A stretch of DNA of 64,000 nucleotides, from the NCBI GenBank assembly GCA_028871475.1, contig JAGWMZ010000006.1:62001-126000 (forward strand), in the 5' to 3' direction. Position numbers and translations under genes: made by a program. Positions 37,041-46,029 of the stretch are shown one piece after another. Source of the stretch: Sphingomonadales bacterium. GTDB lineage: Bacteria; Pseudomonadota; Alphaproteobacteria; Sphingomonadales; Sphingomonadaceae. The notes beneath the pieces were generated by a model that had not been told where the DNA came from, ran no database searches, and saw nothing but the letters and a program-made list of their open reading frames with translations. Each line of letters opens with the position of its first letter. The stretch's first letter is position 1.

Positions 37041-37445
37041 ATGCGCCCACCTCGCGGCACATGACCGGCGCGGGCGATGCGCCGGCGCTGACAAAACCCA
37101 TGCCAAAGCCTTGCAGGAAATGCCGCAAGCCACCGGGGGCAACCCTTCACAAATTTTCAACTGAGCCGTTATTAACGTCGTAAACGCTTGAAACAGGCCG
37201 TCAGATCGGAGTTTGCATGCCTTTTGCCCTCAAAGGACGGCCCCCAATCTGTCACACCCGGCGCACAGCGTTCACTTGCGAAACACGCAAACCCTTCCGT
37301 CTGGCCAAAAATGGCACGTCGAAACGCAGTTTTGGTGAACCAGACGATTTCGATGTTAACTGATGTAAATTCCTTAACACATTCACGCCATGGTTGACCC
37401 CTGCCCGTCCACCATTCGCCTCGCATCGCGCCAAGGATAACATCG

Positions 37446-39239
37446 ATGCCATCCGCCGACTTCCCAGCCGATGAACCCGAGCGCCTGGCCACCCTGCGCC
37501 GCTACCGGATGCTCGACACCGCGCCGGATGCACGTTTCGACCGGCTGACAGCGCTGGCGGTGCAGCATTTCAGCGTGCCGATCGCCCTGATCTCCTTCAT
37601 TGATTCATCACGTCAATGGTTCAAATCGAACGTTGGCATGCCCTTGGCGGAAACCCCGCGCGAAGATGCCATGTGCGCCCATGCCATCCTGCGCCCGGGC
37701 GAAGTGATGGTGGTGGAGGATGTGGCGGGTGACCCTCGCTTTGAAGGCAATGCGCTGGCCCATCATGTTCCGCCGATCCGCTTTTATGCCGGCGCCCCCA
37801 TTCTGGCCGCCAACGGCCAGCCGCTCGGCACGCTGTGCATCATCGACCATCAGCCCCGCCGTTTCGATCAGGCCGGGCGGCAGTTTCTCTCCAATCTTGC
37901 CGCCAATGCCAGCGACCTGATGGAGTTGCACCTCAACAATATGGCGCTGGCCGATGCCGCGTTGCGCGATCCGCTCACCGAACTGCCCAACCGCGCCGCC
38001 TTTGAAAGCGAGCTGGGTTCGGCGATGGAGGCCGCTTTTGCCGGGCGCCCCTGTGCCCTTTTGCTGATCGATGTCGACGGCTTCAAGCCGGTGAATGACC
38101 GCCATGGTCAGGAAATGGGCGATGAGGTGCTGCGCCAGATCGGCCGGCGCCTGTCCTCCAGCATTCGTGCCAGCGATTTTCCCGCAAGGCTGGGCGGCGA
38201 TGTCTTTGGCATCATCCTGATGGACCCAGCCACGCATGAGATTGCCTCACGCGTGGCACGGCGGCTGATCGCCGATCTGAGCGAGCCGATCCTGTGCAAC
38301 GGGCTGGAGGTGCAGGTCACGGTCTCGGTCGGCTGCGCGCTGGCGCTGCGCCATGGCACAACGGCCGCCGAAGTGCGCCGCGCCGCGCTGGAAGCGCTGC
38401 ATATGGCCAAGCGCAACGGGCGACATCAGCTGGTGATTGCCGATGAAGTCGTTCCCGTGCGCGGCGAATCGGCGCATAACTCCATCGAGATTCATCTGGC
38501 CAGCGCCATCGAGCATGATGCGCTGAAACTGCAATGGCAGCCCTATTTTCGCGCCAGGGATGGCGAGTTGACTGGCTATGAGGCGCTGGTGCGCTGGACC
38601 AGCCCCAGCATCGGCACGGTTCCGCCCTCCACCTTCATCCCGGTGGCCTAAGCCTCCGGCCTGATCGGCGCGCTGGATGAATGGGTGCTGCGCCAGGCCT
38701 GTGCCGCCGCCGTCGCCATGCCCAGGGAACTGACGATTTCGGTCAATCTTTCGGCCTATTGGTTCAGTCGCGGCGAACTGGTGCGGCTGATCCGCTCGGT
38801 GCTTGACGAGACGGGCCTTGCCCCCAACCGGCTGATCCTGGAACTGACCGAGCGCACCATCATCACCCACACCGACAGCGCGCGCCGCTCGATGGAGTTT
38901 CTGCGCAGCCTGGGCATCCGCTTTGCGCTCGACGATTTCGGCACCTCCTATTCCTCACTGAACTATCTGCGCAAACTGCCCTTCGACACGATCAAGCTCG
39001 ACCGCAGCTTCGTCACGGACCTTGGCAGCGAGCCGCAGGCCGAGGCTGTGGCCGGGGCGATCATCAATCTGGGCCATGCGCTGGGGATGAAGGTCTGCGC
39101 CGAAGGGGTGGAAAGCGTCCAGCAGATGATGTTCCTGACGCAGGGGGAATGCGATCTGGCGCAGGGCTATCTGCTGGGGCAGCCCGAATGGGTGCCCATG
39201 CACACCACCGGACGGCGCAAGACAGCCTGGGCCAGCTGA
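37446..39239 (+). pseudogene. GAF-GGDEF-EAL cyclic-di-GMP protein split by an in-frame stop
   Basis: One continuous reading frame of 597 codons is broken by a single TAA at 38649-38651. Upstream (401 residues): a GAF domain (residues ~10-165), a GGDEF domain whose active site is degenerate (ARLGGDVFGIIL instead of GGDEF), and the start of an EAL domain with GYEALVRWTSPSIG. Just after the stop the frame continues ASGLIGALDEWVLRQ, then NLSAYWF, LELTERTIITH, LDDFGTSYSSLNYL, KLDRSFV and EGVES, the rest of a complete phosphodiesterase. Homologues have a Glu at the stop (VAEASGLIG), so one G-to-T change explains it. As read, the EAL domain is cut between its catalytic halves. Sequencing error or readthrough is also possible. 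Confidence 0.85.
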
Positions 39240-39365
39240 AACCGGGCCGGGACGCAAGGCACTTGGCAGACGCTGCGGCTTGCGCGACACTGGCGCCATG
39301 CCCCTGCCCTGCTCCCGCCCGATGATCGCCCCCTCTCCAGCCAGCCTTCGTGAAGAGCAGGGTTA

Positions 39366-39908
39366 ATGCGTATTCTGGGCGCTGTTCTGGCCGGCGGACA
39401 ATCCTCGCGTTTTGGCAGCGACAAGGCACAGGCCATGCTCGATGGCGTCAGCCTGCTCGATCACGCCGTGGCGGCGCTGGCGCCTTATTGCACCCGGGTG
39501 GTCGTCTGTGGCCGCCATGATCCGCGCCATCACACGCTGGCCGATCGACCCGCACCGGGGCTTGGACCGCTGGGGGGGCTCAATGCCGCGCTCCATCTTG
39601 CGCTGGAGCAGGATTATGCAGGCGTTCTGGTCACCGGCTGTGACATGCCCTGCTTCCCGGAGGCACTGGCCTGCGCGCTGATCGGCAAGGATGCCGCCGT
39701 GCTCGATGGACAGCATCTCGCGGCATGGTGGCCCGCCAGCCTCGCCCCCCTGCTCGACGATCATCTGGCACACAGCCGGAGCCGGGCCCTGCGCGGCTGG
39801 ATGGACCTTGTGTCCCCCCGCGTGGTGCGTCTGCCCGACCTTGCCATGCCCAACATCAATCACCCCGAAGACCTGGCTGCCCTGCGCTCAGGCGACAGGC
39901 ATGACTGA
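39366..39908 (+). CDS. mobA: Molybdenum cofactor guanylyltransferase
   Basis: This 180-residue enzyme attaches GMP to molybdopterin. The nucleotide-binding motif is ILGAVLAGGQSSRFGSDKA (residues 3-21), followed by GPLGGLNAAL, VTGCDMPCFPEALA (metal-binding Asp) and LAMPNINHPEDL. The length suits MobA. It stands alone with no other moco gene nearby. A bidirectional terminator lies about 120 bp downstream. Confidence 0.9.
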   Translation: MRILGAVLAGGQSSRFGSDKAQAMLDGVSLLDHAVAALAPYCTRVVVCGRHDPRHHTLADRPAPGLGPLGGLNAALHLALEQDYAGVLVTGCDMPCFPEALACALIGKDAAVLDGQHLAAWWPASLAPLLDDHLAHSRSRALRGWMDLVSPRVVRLPDLAMPNINHPEDLAALRSGDRHD

Positions 39909-40030
39909 ACCGGCGTGCAACAAAGCTGCTGAGGCCGTGTCACCAGTCATGCAGGACTTAGCGCAAGCGATGATGTCTGGAACGCCGCCATGGTCATCTG
40001 CTGGCCCGATCACGTTCCCGCATGAACAAA

Positions 40031-40054
40031 GGGGCCGGACAGCCGGCCCCTTTT
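40031..40054. terminator. Bidirectional intrinsic terminator between mobA and ferritin-like gene
   Basis: GGGGCCGG (40031-40038) pairs with CCGGCCCC (40043-40050) across a 4 nt loop, with AAA before and TTTT after. It lies between convergent mobA and the ferritin-like gene, whose stop is four bases further on. Confidence 0.8.
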
Positions 40055-40058
40055 ATCG

Positions 40059-40607
40059 TTACGCCTCGACCAGCAGGTCGCGCAATTCGTCGGCGTGTTC
40101 CTCTTCCTGCGCGAGAATGCCTTCAATGATCGTCCGGGTGGTCGGGTCGCGGTCGCCCAGAAAGCGGACCAGTTCGCGATAGGCTTCCACCGCGATCCGC
40201 TCGGCCACCAGATTTTCCTTGATCATGTCCTGAATGGAAATGCCCGGCTTGTATTCGGCATGCGACCGCAGGGTCAGCGTGGCCGGGTCCAGATCCGGTT
40301 CGCCGCCCAGTTGCACGATGCGTTCGGCCAGCTTGCCGGCATGGGCCTGCTCCTCATTGGCATGCTCGATGAAATGCGCCTTGATCGGTTCGGAGATCGC
40401 GCCAGTGATGCAATAGGCATGGCGCAGATAACGCAGCACGCAGACCCATTCAGTCGCCAGCGCCTTGTTGAGCTGCTCCACGATCAGATCGCGGTCCTGC
40501 GGGTAATCCCTGGTGACGGGGCCCTGCTCTACATCCTTGCGGGCATTGGCGCGCAGGGTCTTGGTGGGGGTAAAGGCAGTCTCGTCGCGTGTCAGAACAG
40601 TGGCCAT
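40059..40607 (-). CDS. Ferritin-like (bacterioferritin/Dps-type) protein
   Basis: The 182-residue four-helix bundle has di-iron ligands: NKALATEWVCVLRYLRHAY (Glu), HFIEHANEEQAHAGKLAERI (Glu and ExxH), NLVAERIAVEAYRELVRF and ILAQEEEHADELRDLL (second ExxH). This is the ferritin-like (Dps/bacterioferritin) pattern, for iron storage or peroxide detoxification. It begins MATVLTRDETAF at 40607 with AAGGAG upstream; the longer frame to 40736 is unlikely. GGAAC-N16-CATT lies 41 bp upstream, as expected for an EcfG-dependent stress gene. Confidence 0.87.
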   Translation of the reverse strand: MATVLTRDETAFTPTKTLRANARKDVEQGPVTRDYPQDRDLIVEQLNKALATEWVCVLRYLRHAYCITGAISEPIKAHFIEHANEEQAHAGKLAERIVQLGGEPDLDPATLTLRSHAEYKPGISIQDMIKENLVAERIAVEAYRELVRFLGDRDPTTRTIIEGILAQEEEHADELRDLLVEA

Positions 40608-40644
40608 TGTCTGGCTCCTTGCGGGGGGCGTGGATGGTTTTTCC

Positions 40645-40669
40645 AATGCATTGGCCCGCCCACTGTTCC
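40645..40669 (-). promoter_or_regulatory. Candidate EcfG promoter of ferritin-like gene
   Basis: Minus strand: GGAAC (40669-40665), 16 bp, CATT (40648-40645). The first -10 base is 41 nt from the start codon at 40607. The -35 is exact; the -10 differs by one base from CGTT. It shares spacing and placement with the candidate sites at ecfG, amyA and the GT4 gene. Confidence 0.5.
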
Positions 40670-40744
40670 ACCCGCCGCGCCATGCCCATACGCAAACAGG
40701 GCGAAGGATGCCCCCCGCCCCGTTCATGGCCCGCAAAATGCGTC

Positions 40745-41650
40745 TTACAACGTAGGCGCCACCACCATGCGGGCCGTCATCTCGTCGATCGCCTGCTGGC
40801 GGTCGACCTGTTCCACCGCCGCCAGATTGCCATCGAGAAAGGCGATCAGATCATTGCCCAGCCGCCGCGTCTGGGTGGCAAAGACACCATGGGGCTCGCC
40901 GTCATACTCCACCAGCGTCGCGCGCGGCACGCGGCGCACCACCTGATGCGCCGTGGCAGCAATCGGCACGGTCTTGTCCGCCGTACCATGCACCACCAGC
41001 GTGGGGACGCTGAGGCTAGGCAGATCCCCGCGAAAATCAGTGTTGGCAAAGGCCCGCGCGGCCATCAGCGTGGGGCGCAACCCCGCCTGCATGGCCAGCG
41101 CGCGCATATGGTCGAGCACTTCGGCGCTAACGGGCCGTTCCAGCAGCCCCACACCGAAGAACTGCTTGAAAAAGCCGCTGAAGAAATGGGCGCGGTCGGC
41201 CAGAATGCCGCGCTCCATCTCGTCGAACATGTCGGGCGGCACGCCATCGGGATTGGAAAGATCGCGCGGCATGAAGGGCACCACCGAACTGATCAGCGCC
41301 ACCTGCGTGACACCGCGCCCGTCATGGCGCGACATGTAGCGCGCGACCTCGCCCCCGCCCATTGAAAAGCCGACCAGCGCGGCATCGCGCGTCACGTCGA
41401 AATGGTCCATCACACAGGACAGGTCATCGGCGAATGTATCGTAATCATAACCGTCCGTGGGCTGGTCGGACCGGCCAAAGCCGCGCCGGTCATAGGCAAT
41501 GGCCTGAAAGCCGGCGTCGGCCAGCCGGTTGGCGATCGGGTCCCAGCTGTCGCTGCTGAGCGGCCAGCCATGGATCAGCACCACCGGGCGCCCCTGCCCC
41601 CAGGCCTTGGCATAAAGCCGGGTGCCATCCTTCGTTTCGATCATCGACAT
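40745..41650 (-). CDS. Alpha/beta hydrolase (non-heme chloroperoxidase-like)
   Basis: This 301-residue hydrolase has the nucleophile elbow VGFSMGGGEVARY (Ser), HGWPLSSDSWDPIANRLAD (oxyanion region HGW), AYDRRGFGRSDQP, acidic residue VHGTADKTVP (Asp) and His in DGEPHGVFA. The pattern resembles cofactor-free haloperoxidases and arylesterases, whose true substrates are usually esters. The start at 41650 has GGAGGTGAT just upstream, a strong ribosome site. It is a monocistronic gene with no clear stress promoter. Confidence 0.85.
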   Translation of the reverse strand: MSMIETKDGTRLYAKAWGQGRPVVLIHGWPLSSDSWDPIANRLADAGFQAIAYDRRGFGRSDQPTDGYDYDTFADDLSCVMDHFDVTRDAALVGFSMGGGEVARYMSRHDGRGVTQVALISSVVPFMPRDLSNPDGVPPDMFDEMERGILADRAHFFSGFFKQFFGVGLLERPVSAEVLDHMRALAMQAGLRPTLMAARAFANTDFRGDLPSLSVPTLVVHGTADKTVPIAATAHQVVRRVPRATLVEYDGEPHGVFATQTRRLGNDLIAFLDGNLAAVEQVDRQQAIDEMTARMVVAPTL

Positions 41651-41781
41651 GGGGATCACCTCCTTTATCGCATGAGATTGCAAGCCGCGAGAGAGGCAAT
41701 GGGTTCCCGCAAGCGACGCCGTTGGGCGACGGATGGAGCGCGCCATCGCGCCAGACGAGCGGAGCTGACGTGCAGATGGGC

Positions 41782-41817
41782 AAAACCCGCCAGCCCATTG
41801 TCGGGCTGGCGGGTTTT
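41782..41817 (-). terminator. Strong terminator after glsB-lipoprotein operon
   Basis: AAAACCCGCCAGCCC and GGGCTGGCGGGTTTT form a 15 bp perfect stem with a 6 nt loop, just 16 bp downstream of the lipoprotein stop on the minus strand. The terminal A/T bases provide a T-run in both directions. Confidence 0.85.
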
Positions 41818-41833
41818 GCGGCCTTGCGTCAGA

Positions 41834-42133
41834 TCAGTTCTTCAGCTGCGAGGAGGCCTTGTCAGCCGCCGTGCTGACATTGCTGGCGGCATCGGACGCG
41901 GCATCCTTGCTCTTCCTGGCCAGCACCTTGCCGCCCGCCTCGACACCGCTGGCGACATCGGTGGCTGCATCGCCGATCTTGCCAAGACCATCCTTGAGAT
42001 TGTCACCGGCGCGATCCATCGCGGCATCGGCCCGGGCCGAATTGGCCGCTTCCGAAGCGGTGTCCGGTTTGTTGCACCCGGCCAGCCCCAGCCAGAGAGC
42101 CAGAACCGGCAGGACAAGCATTGTTTTTTTCAT
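41834..42133 (-). CDS. Small Ala/Asp-rich lipoprotein
   Basis: This 99-residue protein has a lipoprotein signal sequence (MKKTMLVLPVLALWLGLAGC, lipobox LAGC) and a helical body rich in Ala, Asp, Lys and Ser (TASEAANSARADAAMDRAGDNLKDGLGKI). It resembles LEA-like or entericidin-type small stress lipoproteins but I do not name a family. It follows glsB after 28 bp and ends at a strong terminator, so both are probably one stress-inducible operon. Confidence 0.75.
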   Translation of the reverse strand: MKKTMLVLPVLALWLGLAGCNKPDTASEAANSARADAAMDRAGDNLKDGLGKIGDAATDVASGVEAGGKVLARKSKDAASDAASNVSTAADKASSQLKN

Positions 42134-42161
42134 GATCCAGCCTCCTTGCTGGCAGGGGCGG

Positions 42162-42413
42162 TCAGGTCAGCCGGCCACGGCGCACCAGATTGACAATGGC
42201 GAGCAACACGATCGAGCCGATCAGCGAGACCGCAAAAGTGCCCACCGTCAGCGGGCTGTTGTTGATGTCACCATGCGCAAAGAGCATGCCGCCGATGGCC
42301 GAGCCAACGATGCCCACGACAATATTGCCGATCAGGCCCAGCCCTTCACCCATGATCATGCCGGCCAGAGCGCCAACAACAGCGCCGATCAGCAACCAGA
42401 CAAGAATTCCCAT
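42162..42413 (-). CDS. GlsB/YeaQ/YmgE-family stress membrane protein
   Basis: This 83-residue, nearly all-hydrophobic protein has three predicted TM helices: ILVWLLIGAVVGALAGMIMG, GLIGNIVVGIVGSAIGGMLF and FAVSLIGSIVLLAIVNLVRRG. It has the glycine pattern of the transglycosylase-associated (GlsB/YeaQ) family, commonly induced in general stress. The start at 42413 has GGAGATGG upstream. A palindromic GGAAC-N16-TGTT element lies 45 bp upstream. The next gene on the same strand is the Ala-rich lipoprotein. Confidence 0.88.
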   Translation of the reverse strand: MGILVWLLIGAVVGALAGMIMGEGLGLIGNIVVGIVGSAIGGMLFAHGDINNSPLTVGTFAVSLIGSIVLLAIVNLVRRGRLT

Positions 42414-42452
42414 GATCCATCTCCAACACGTGAGTTTGTCATCATGGATTTG

Positions 42453-42479
42453 GGAACAGTAAAACCCGTGCAATGTTCC
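42453..42479. promoter_or_regulatory. Palindromic back-to-back EcfG-type promoters
   Basis: Plus strand: GGAAC (42453-42457), 16 bp, TGTT (42474-42477). Minus strand: GGAAC (42479-42475), 16 bp, TGTT (42458-42455). Both use the same 27 bp. The minus -10 is 45 nt from the glsB ATG; the plus -10 is 86 nt from the lipoprotein/kinase operon start at 42560. One EcfG-type site may therefore serve two divergent units. Confidence 0.5.
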
Positions 42480-42559
42480 GCAGGCGACAGTATGGAGTCC
42501 CGGCCCTCCTCCGGCTTCAGGCAAAGGACACGCAAGGTTTGACAATCAGGCGCGGGACC

Positions 42560-42889
42560 ATGTCGGAAAACAACCCGTGGCGCGGCGGCCTGTCAGCTGC
42601 CCTTGCGCCCCGTCGCCGCCGGCTTGCCTGGCTGACGCTGGTGCTGGCTGCCTGCACCGGCTGCTCTGGCTCGGCCTCTCACGACTGGCATGGCTATTAT
42701 TACAGCAATGTGCTGACCAGTGGGCCCGCGCAGGTCCACGGCCCCTATGACAGTTCGTCGAGCTGCATCGCCGCCATGCGCCCCCTGCTGCGCCATGCGC
42801 CAGGCACGGCCAATTTCACCTGTGCGCGGGCCTGCCATGCCGACAGCGACGGCTCGCTGGAAACATGCGAGGAGGTGGCGCACTTGTGA
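42560..42889 (+). CDS. Small cysteine-rich lipoprotein
   Basis: This 109-residue protein has an N-terminal Arg patch and hydrophobic signal (RRRRLAWLTLVLAACTGC) with lipobox LAAC or CTGC. The exported part has five further Tyr/Ser-rich residues (HDWHGYYYSNVLTSGP) and Cys at SSCIAAM, FTCARACHADSDG and LETCEEV, suggesting two disulfides. The family is not recognised. GTGA overlap places it directly before the CHASE3 kinase gene, so it may act with that kinase in envelope sensing. Confidence 0.7.
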   Translation: MSENNPWRGGLSAALAPRRRRLAWLTLVLAACTGCSGSASHDWHGYYYSNVLTSGPAQVHGPYDSSSSCIAAMRPLLRHAPGTANFTCARACHADSDGSLETCEEVAHL

Positions 42890-44379
42890 CAGCCACCGCC
42901 AGCCCCGCGCTCCCCACCCTCGCCGACCAGCGCCGCTTTCGCCGCTCGATCGCGGTGTTCATGGCCACCGGCTTTGCCGCCTTGCTGGGCGTGGTGATCT
43001 CGGCTGCGGTGCTGATGGTGATGAACCAGCGGCAGACACGGCTGATCAACCACACCTTTCAGGTCGAACGCGAGATCGCCAGCTTACGCTTTGCCGCCAC
43101 GCGGCTGGTCGCGGCCAATCTTCGCCGCACGCAGGACCTGACGCCCGCGGCCCAAGCCGCCATCGAGGAAGCGCGCCAACAGCTTGACCGCAGCCTTGCC
43201 GAACTGGGCGCGCTGACGCGGGACAACCCCCGCCAGCAGGCGCGCATGCCGTTGCTGGGCCGCACGGCGGTGCAGATCGAGCTGCAGGCCGGCATTCCGG
43301 TGCGCGACGGGCTGATCGACGACAGTTATGTCTTTGTGCAGAGGCCCAATGATCTGGTGGTGCGCCTGACCAATGTGATGCAGGGCGAGGAGGAAGCGCT
43401 GCTCGCCCGCCGCACGCAGGAACAGCGCAAGATCGAACGCGGCTTTTACATCATCCTTGGCATGACCGGCCTGCTGCTGCTGGTGGTTGGCGGACTGACG
43501 ACGGCCAGCCTCTACAGCTATACGAGCGAACTCAGCGCCTCGCGCAAGGCGCTGCGGCAAGCCAACACCGGGCTGGAGGCGGCGGTTCAGGCCCGCACGG
43601 CGCAACTCCAGCGCGCCAACAGCGAGATCCAGCGCTTTGCCTATATCGTCAGCCATGACCTGCGCTCGCCGCTGGTCAATGTCATGGGCTTTACCGCCGA
43701 GATGGAAAGCGCGATCCGCGCGCTCGACGATCTGCTGATCGAGGCCAATGCCGACCGCCCCGATGCCGTGCCGGAGGACACGCGCCGCATCCTGCGCCAG
43801 GACATGCCCGAGGCGATCCATTTCATCCGCTCCTCGACCGAAAAGATGGACCGGCTGATCAACGCCATCCTGCGTCTCTCGCGCCTGGGCCGCCGTGACC
43901 TGATGCCCGAATGGCTGGACCTCAACACTCTGGTGCGCGAGGCGATCGACAGCCTGCGCATCAGCATCGACGAAGCGGGCGGCACGGTGGAGATCATGGG
44001 CACCCTGCCCCAGATCTTCTGCGACCGCATCGCGATTGAACAGATCATCGCCAATCTGATCGAGAATGCGGTCAAATATGCCCATCATGACCGCCCACCC
44101 CACATCCGCATCAGCGCTACCAACCAGGACGACGGCATCGCCCTGCATGTCGCCGACAATGGCCGCGGCATCGACCCGCGCGATCACGAGCGCATCTTCG
44201 ACCTGTTCCGGCGATCCGGTGCGCAGGATCGCTCAGGCGAAGGCATCGGCCTCGCGCATGTGCGCGCGCTGGCCTATCGGTTGAACGGCACGGTCAGCCT
44301 TGACTCAACGCCTGGCACCGGCTCCACATTCACGCTCCATGTCCCCCGCCACTTTACCGGAAACCAAGATCCGTCATGA
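42886..44379 (+). CDS. CHASE3-domain sensor histidine kinase
   Basis: This 497-residue kinase has TM1 (FMATGFAALLGVVISAAVLMVM), a CHASE3-like helical periplasmic domain (residues ~45-185), TM2 (GFYIILGMTGLLLLVVGGLTTA), a coiled-coil linker, and the H-box FAYIVSHDLRSPLVNVMGFTAEM. The ATPase has N-box IIANLIENAVKYAHHD, G1 VADNGRGIDP and G2 SGEGIGLAHV. The start is GTG at 42886 overlapping the previous stop (GTGA), with AGGAGG ten bases upstream. The receiver protein gene follows after 13 bp. This arrangement resembles phytochrome-type kinase/Rcp1 pairs. Confidence 0.88.
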   Translation: MTATASPALPTLADQRRFRRSIAVFMATGFAALLGVVISAAVLMVMNQRQTRLINHTFQVEREIASLRFAATRLVAANLRRTQDLTPAAQAAIEEARQQLDRSLAELGALTRDNPRQQARMPLLGRTAVQIELQAGIPVRDGLIDDSYVFVQRPNDLVVRLTNVMQGEEEALLARRTQEQRKIERGFYIILGMTGLLLLVVGGLTTASLYSYTSELSASRKALRQANTGLEAAVQARTAQLQRANSEIQRFAYIVSHDLRSPLVNVMGFTAEMESAIRALDDLLIEANADRPDAVPEDTRRILRQDMPEAIHFIRSSTEKMDRLINAILRLSRLGRRDLMPEWLDLNTLVREAIDSLRISIDEAGGTVEIMGTLPQIFCDRIAIEQIIANLIENAVKYAHHDRPPHIRISATNQDDGIALHVADNGRGIDPRDHERIFDLFRRSGAQDRSGEGIGLAHVRALAYRLNGTVSLDSTPGTGSTFTLHVPRHFTGNQDPS

Positions 44380-44392
44380 CGAGCCCCACACC

Positions 44393-44827
44393 ATGACCCA
44401 GAATGTCACCATCATCATGATCGAGGATGACGAGGGTCACGCCACGCTGATCGAGAAGAACATTCGCCGCGCCGGCATCGCCAACCAGATCCACCATTTC
44501 CGCGATGGCACCAGCGCACTCGAGTTTCTGGTCAACACACCCGGCGGCCCCCTGCGCGAGGGCCCCACGCTGATCCTGCTCGACCTCAACCTGCCCGACA
44601 TGAGCGGGACCGATATTCTTGCCATCATCAAGGCCGACCCGGAACTGCGCCGCACCCCCGTGGTGGTGCTCACCACCACCGACGACCGGCTGGAGATCGA
44701 GCGCTGCTATGATCTGGGCTGCAATGTCTACATCACGAAACCGGTCAATTACGAGAATTTCGCCGCGGCCATTCGCCAGCTCGGCCTGTTTCTCTCGGTC
44801 ATCACCGTGGCGCAGCCGGGCGCGTGA
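44393..44827 (+). CDS. Single-domain response regulator (Rcp1-like)
   Basis: The 144-residue stand-alone receiver has acidic residues IMIEDDEGHATLIEKNIRRAG, phospho-acceptor Asp in LILLDLNLPDMSG, Thr in VVVLTTTDDR and Lys in YITKPVNYE. There is no output domain. Rcp1-type receivers relay phosphate from sensor kinases; here the partner is most likely the CHASE3 kinase just upstream. Its stop (TGA) overlaps the ATG of the next gene (TGATG). Confidence 0.9.
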   Translation: MTQNVTIIMIEDDEGHATLIEKNIRRAGIANQIHHFRDGTSALEFLVNTPGGPLREGPTLILLDLNLPDMSGTDILAIIKADPELRRTPVVVLTTTDDRLEIERCYDLGCNVYITKPVNYENFAAAIRQLGLFLSVITVAQPGA

Positions 44828-45867
44828 TGACCCAGGCCGCGCCCCGCCTGCTCTATATCGACGATGACGAGGCGCTGTGCCATCTGGCGCGGCGCAGGCT
44901 GTCGCGCGAGGGCTATGAGGTCACCATTGCCGGCAATGGGCGCGATGGCGTGGCGCTGGCGCGCGATCAGGCTTTCGATGTGGTCGCGCTCGATCATTAC
45001 ATGCCGGGTCAGGATGGGCTGGAAACGCTCGGCCAGCTGATGGGGCTGCCCAGCCCGCCCACGGTGATCTTCGTGACGGGTTCCGACGAAACGCATATCG
45101 CCGTCTCGGCGCTGAAAGCGGGCGCGGTCGATTACGTCATCAAATCGGTGGGCGAGGATTTCTTCGACCTGCTTGGCCGCACCATCGAGCAGGCGCTGGC
45201 GGCAAGGCGGCTGACCATCGAGAAGGAACAGGTCGAGCAACGCCTGCGCGAAACCAACCAGCAGCTCGAAGCCATGCTGAACGAAATGAACCACCGCGTG
45301 GCCAACAGCCTGCAGATGGTGTCAGCCGTGGTCAGCCTGCAGGCCCGCATGGCCAAGGGCGATGAGGCCAAGGCGATGCTGACCGACATCCGCCAGCGCA
45401 TCCATGCCGTGGGGCGGGTCCATCGCCAGCTCTATGTCGGGGGCACGGCCAGCACCATCGTGATGGACAGCTATATCGACGGATTGGCGCAGGACCTTGC
45501 CGACAGCTTTTCCAGCGCCGGCGCGCCGCGTAGCGTCACCGTATCGGCCGATCCGCTTGAACTGCCGGTCTCCATGGCCGTCGCCATGGGCATTCTGGTC
45601 AATGAACTGGTCAGCAATGCCTGCAAATACGCCTATGGCGAGCATGCCAGCGGGCAGGTGCGCGTCATGCTGCGCGGCGTGAGGGCGGATGATGTCGAAC
45701 TGGCCGTGGAGGATGACGGCGAGGGCTATGACGCGGGTGAAACGCCGCGCGGCACCGGGCTCGGCTCACAGATCATGCATATCATGGCCGAGACACTGGG
45801 CGGCGCGCTGAGCATGGAAAAACTGGCCCCGGGGTTCCGGGTCAGCTTCACCCGGCGCCCAGGTTGA
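44827..45867 (+). CDS. Receiver-HisKA_2 hybrid histidine kinase
   Basis: This 346-residue soluble protein has an N-terminal receiver (RLLYIDDDEALC, Asp in VALDHYMPGQDG, Lys in VIKSVGEDFF) and a HisKA_2 kinase domain (LNEMNHRVANSLQMVSAVVSLQ). The ATPase has ILVNELVSNACKYAYGEH (N-box) and VEDDGEGYDAGETPRGTGLGSQIM. HisKA_2/HWE kinases of this kind feed PhyR in sphingomonads. It starts at ATG 44827, overlapping the previous stop (TGATG). The three genes form one signalling operon. Confidence 0.88.
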   Translation: MTQAAPRLLYIDDDEALCHLARRRLSREGYEVTIAGNGRDGVALARDQAFDVVALDHYMPGQDGLETLGQLMGLPSPPTVIFVTGSDETHIAVSALKAGAVDYVIKSVGEDFFDLLGRTIEQALAARRLTIEKEQVEQRLRETNQQLEAMLNEMNHRVANSLQMVSAVVSLQARMAKGDEAKAMLTDIRQRIHAVGRVHRQLYVGGTASTIVMDSYIDGLAQDLADSFSSAGAPRSVTVSADPLELPVSMAVAMGILVNELVSNACKYAYGEHASGQVRVMLRGVRADDVELAVEDDGEGYDAGETPRGTGLGSQIMHIMAETLGGALSMEKLAPGFRVSFTRRPG

Positions 45868-46029
45868 CAACAGGCTGACTGTTGCATTTTGGAAACACTC
45901 TGAAAAAACGCTGAGCCTGTCGATTTTTCCGCGCAACAATCGCCAGATCGGACTCTTTCCCAACATGCAAGTCGCCGGCGCAGCCCCCCGCCCGTGCCGC
46001 GACAGGCTTCTGACAAGGGAAGGACACCC

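Noticed and set aside
45864..45892. TTGACA upstream of the OmpA gene as a promoter
   Set aside because: It overlaps the kinase stop codon and no acceptable -10 follows at 16-18 bp.
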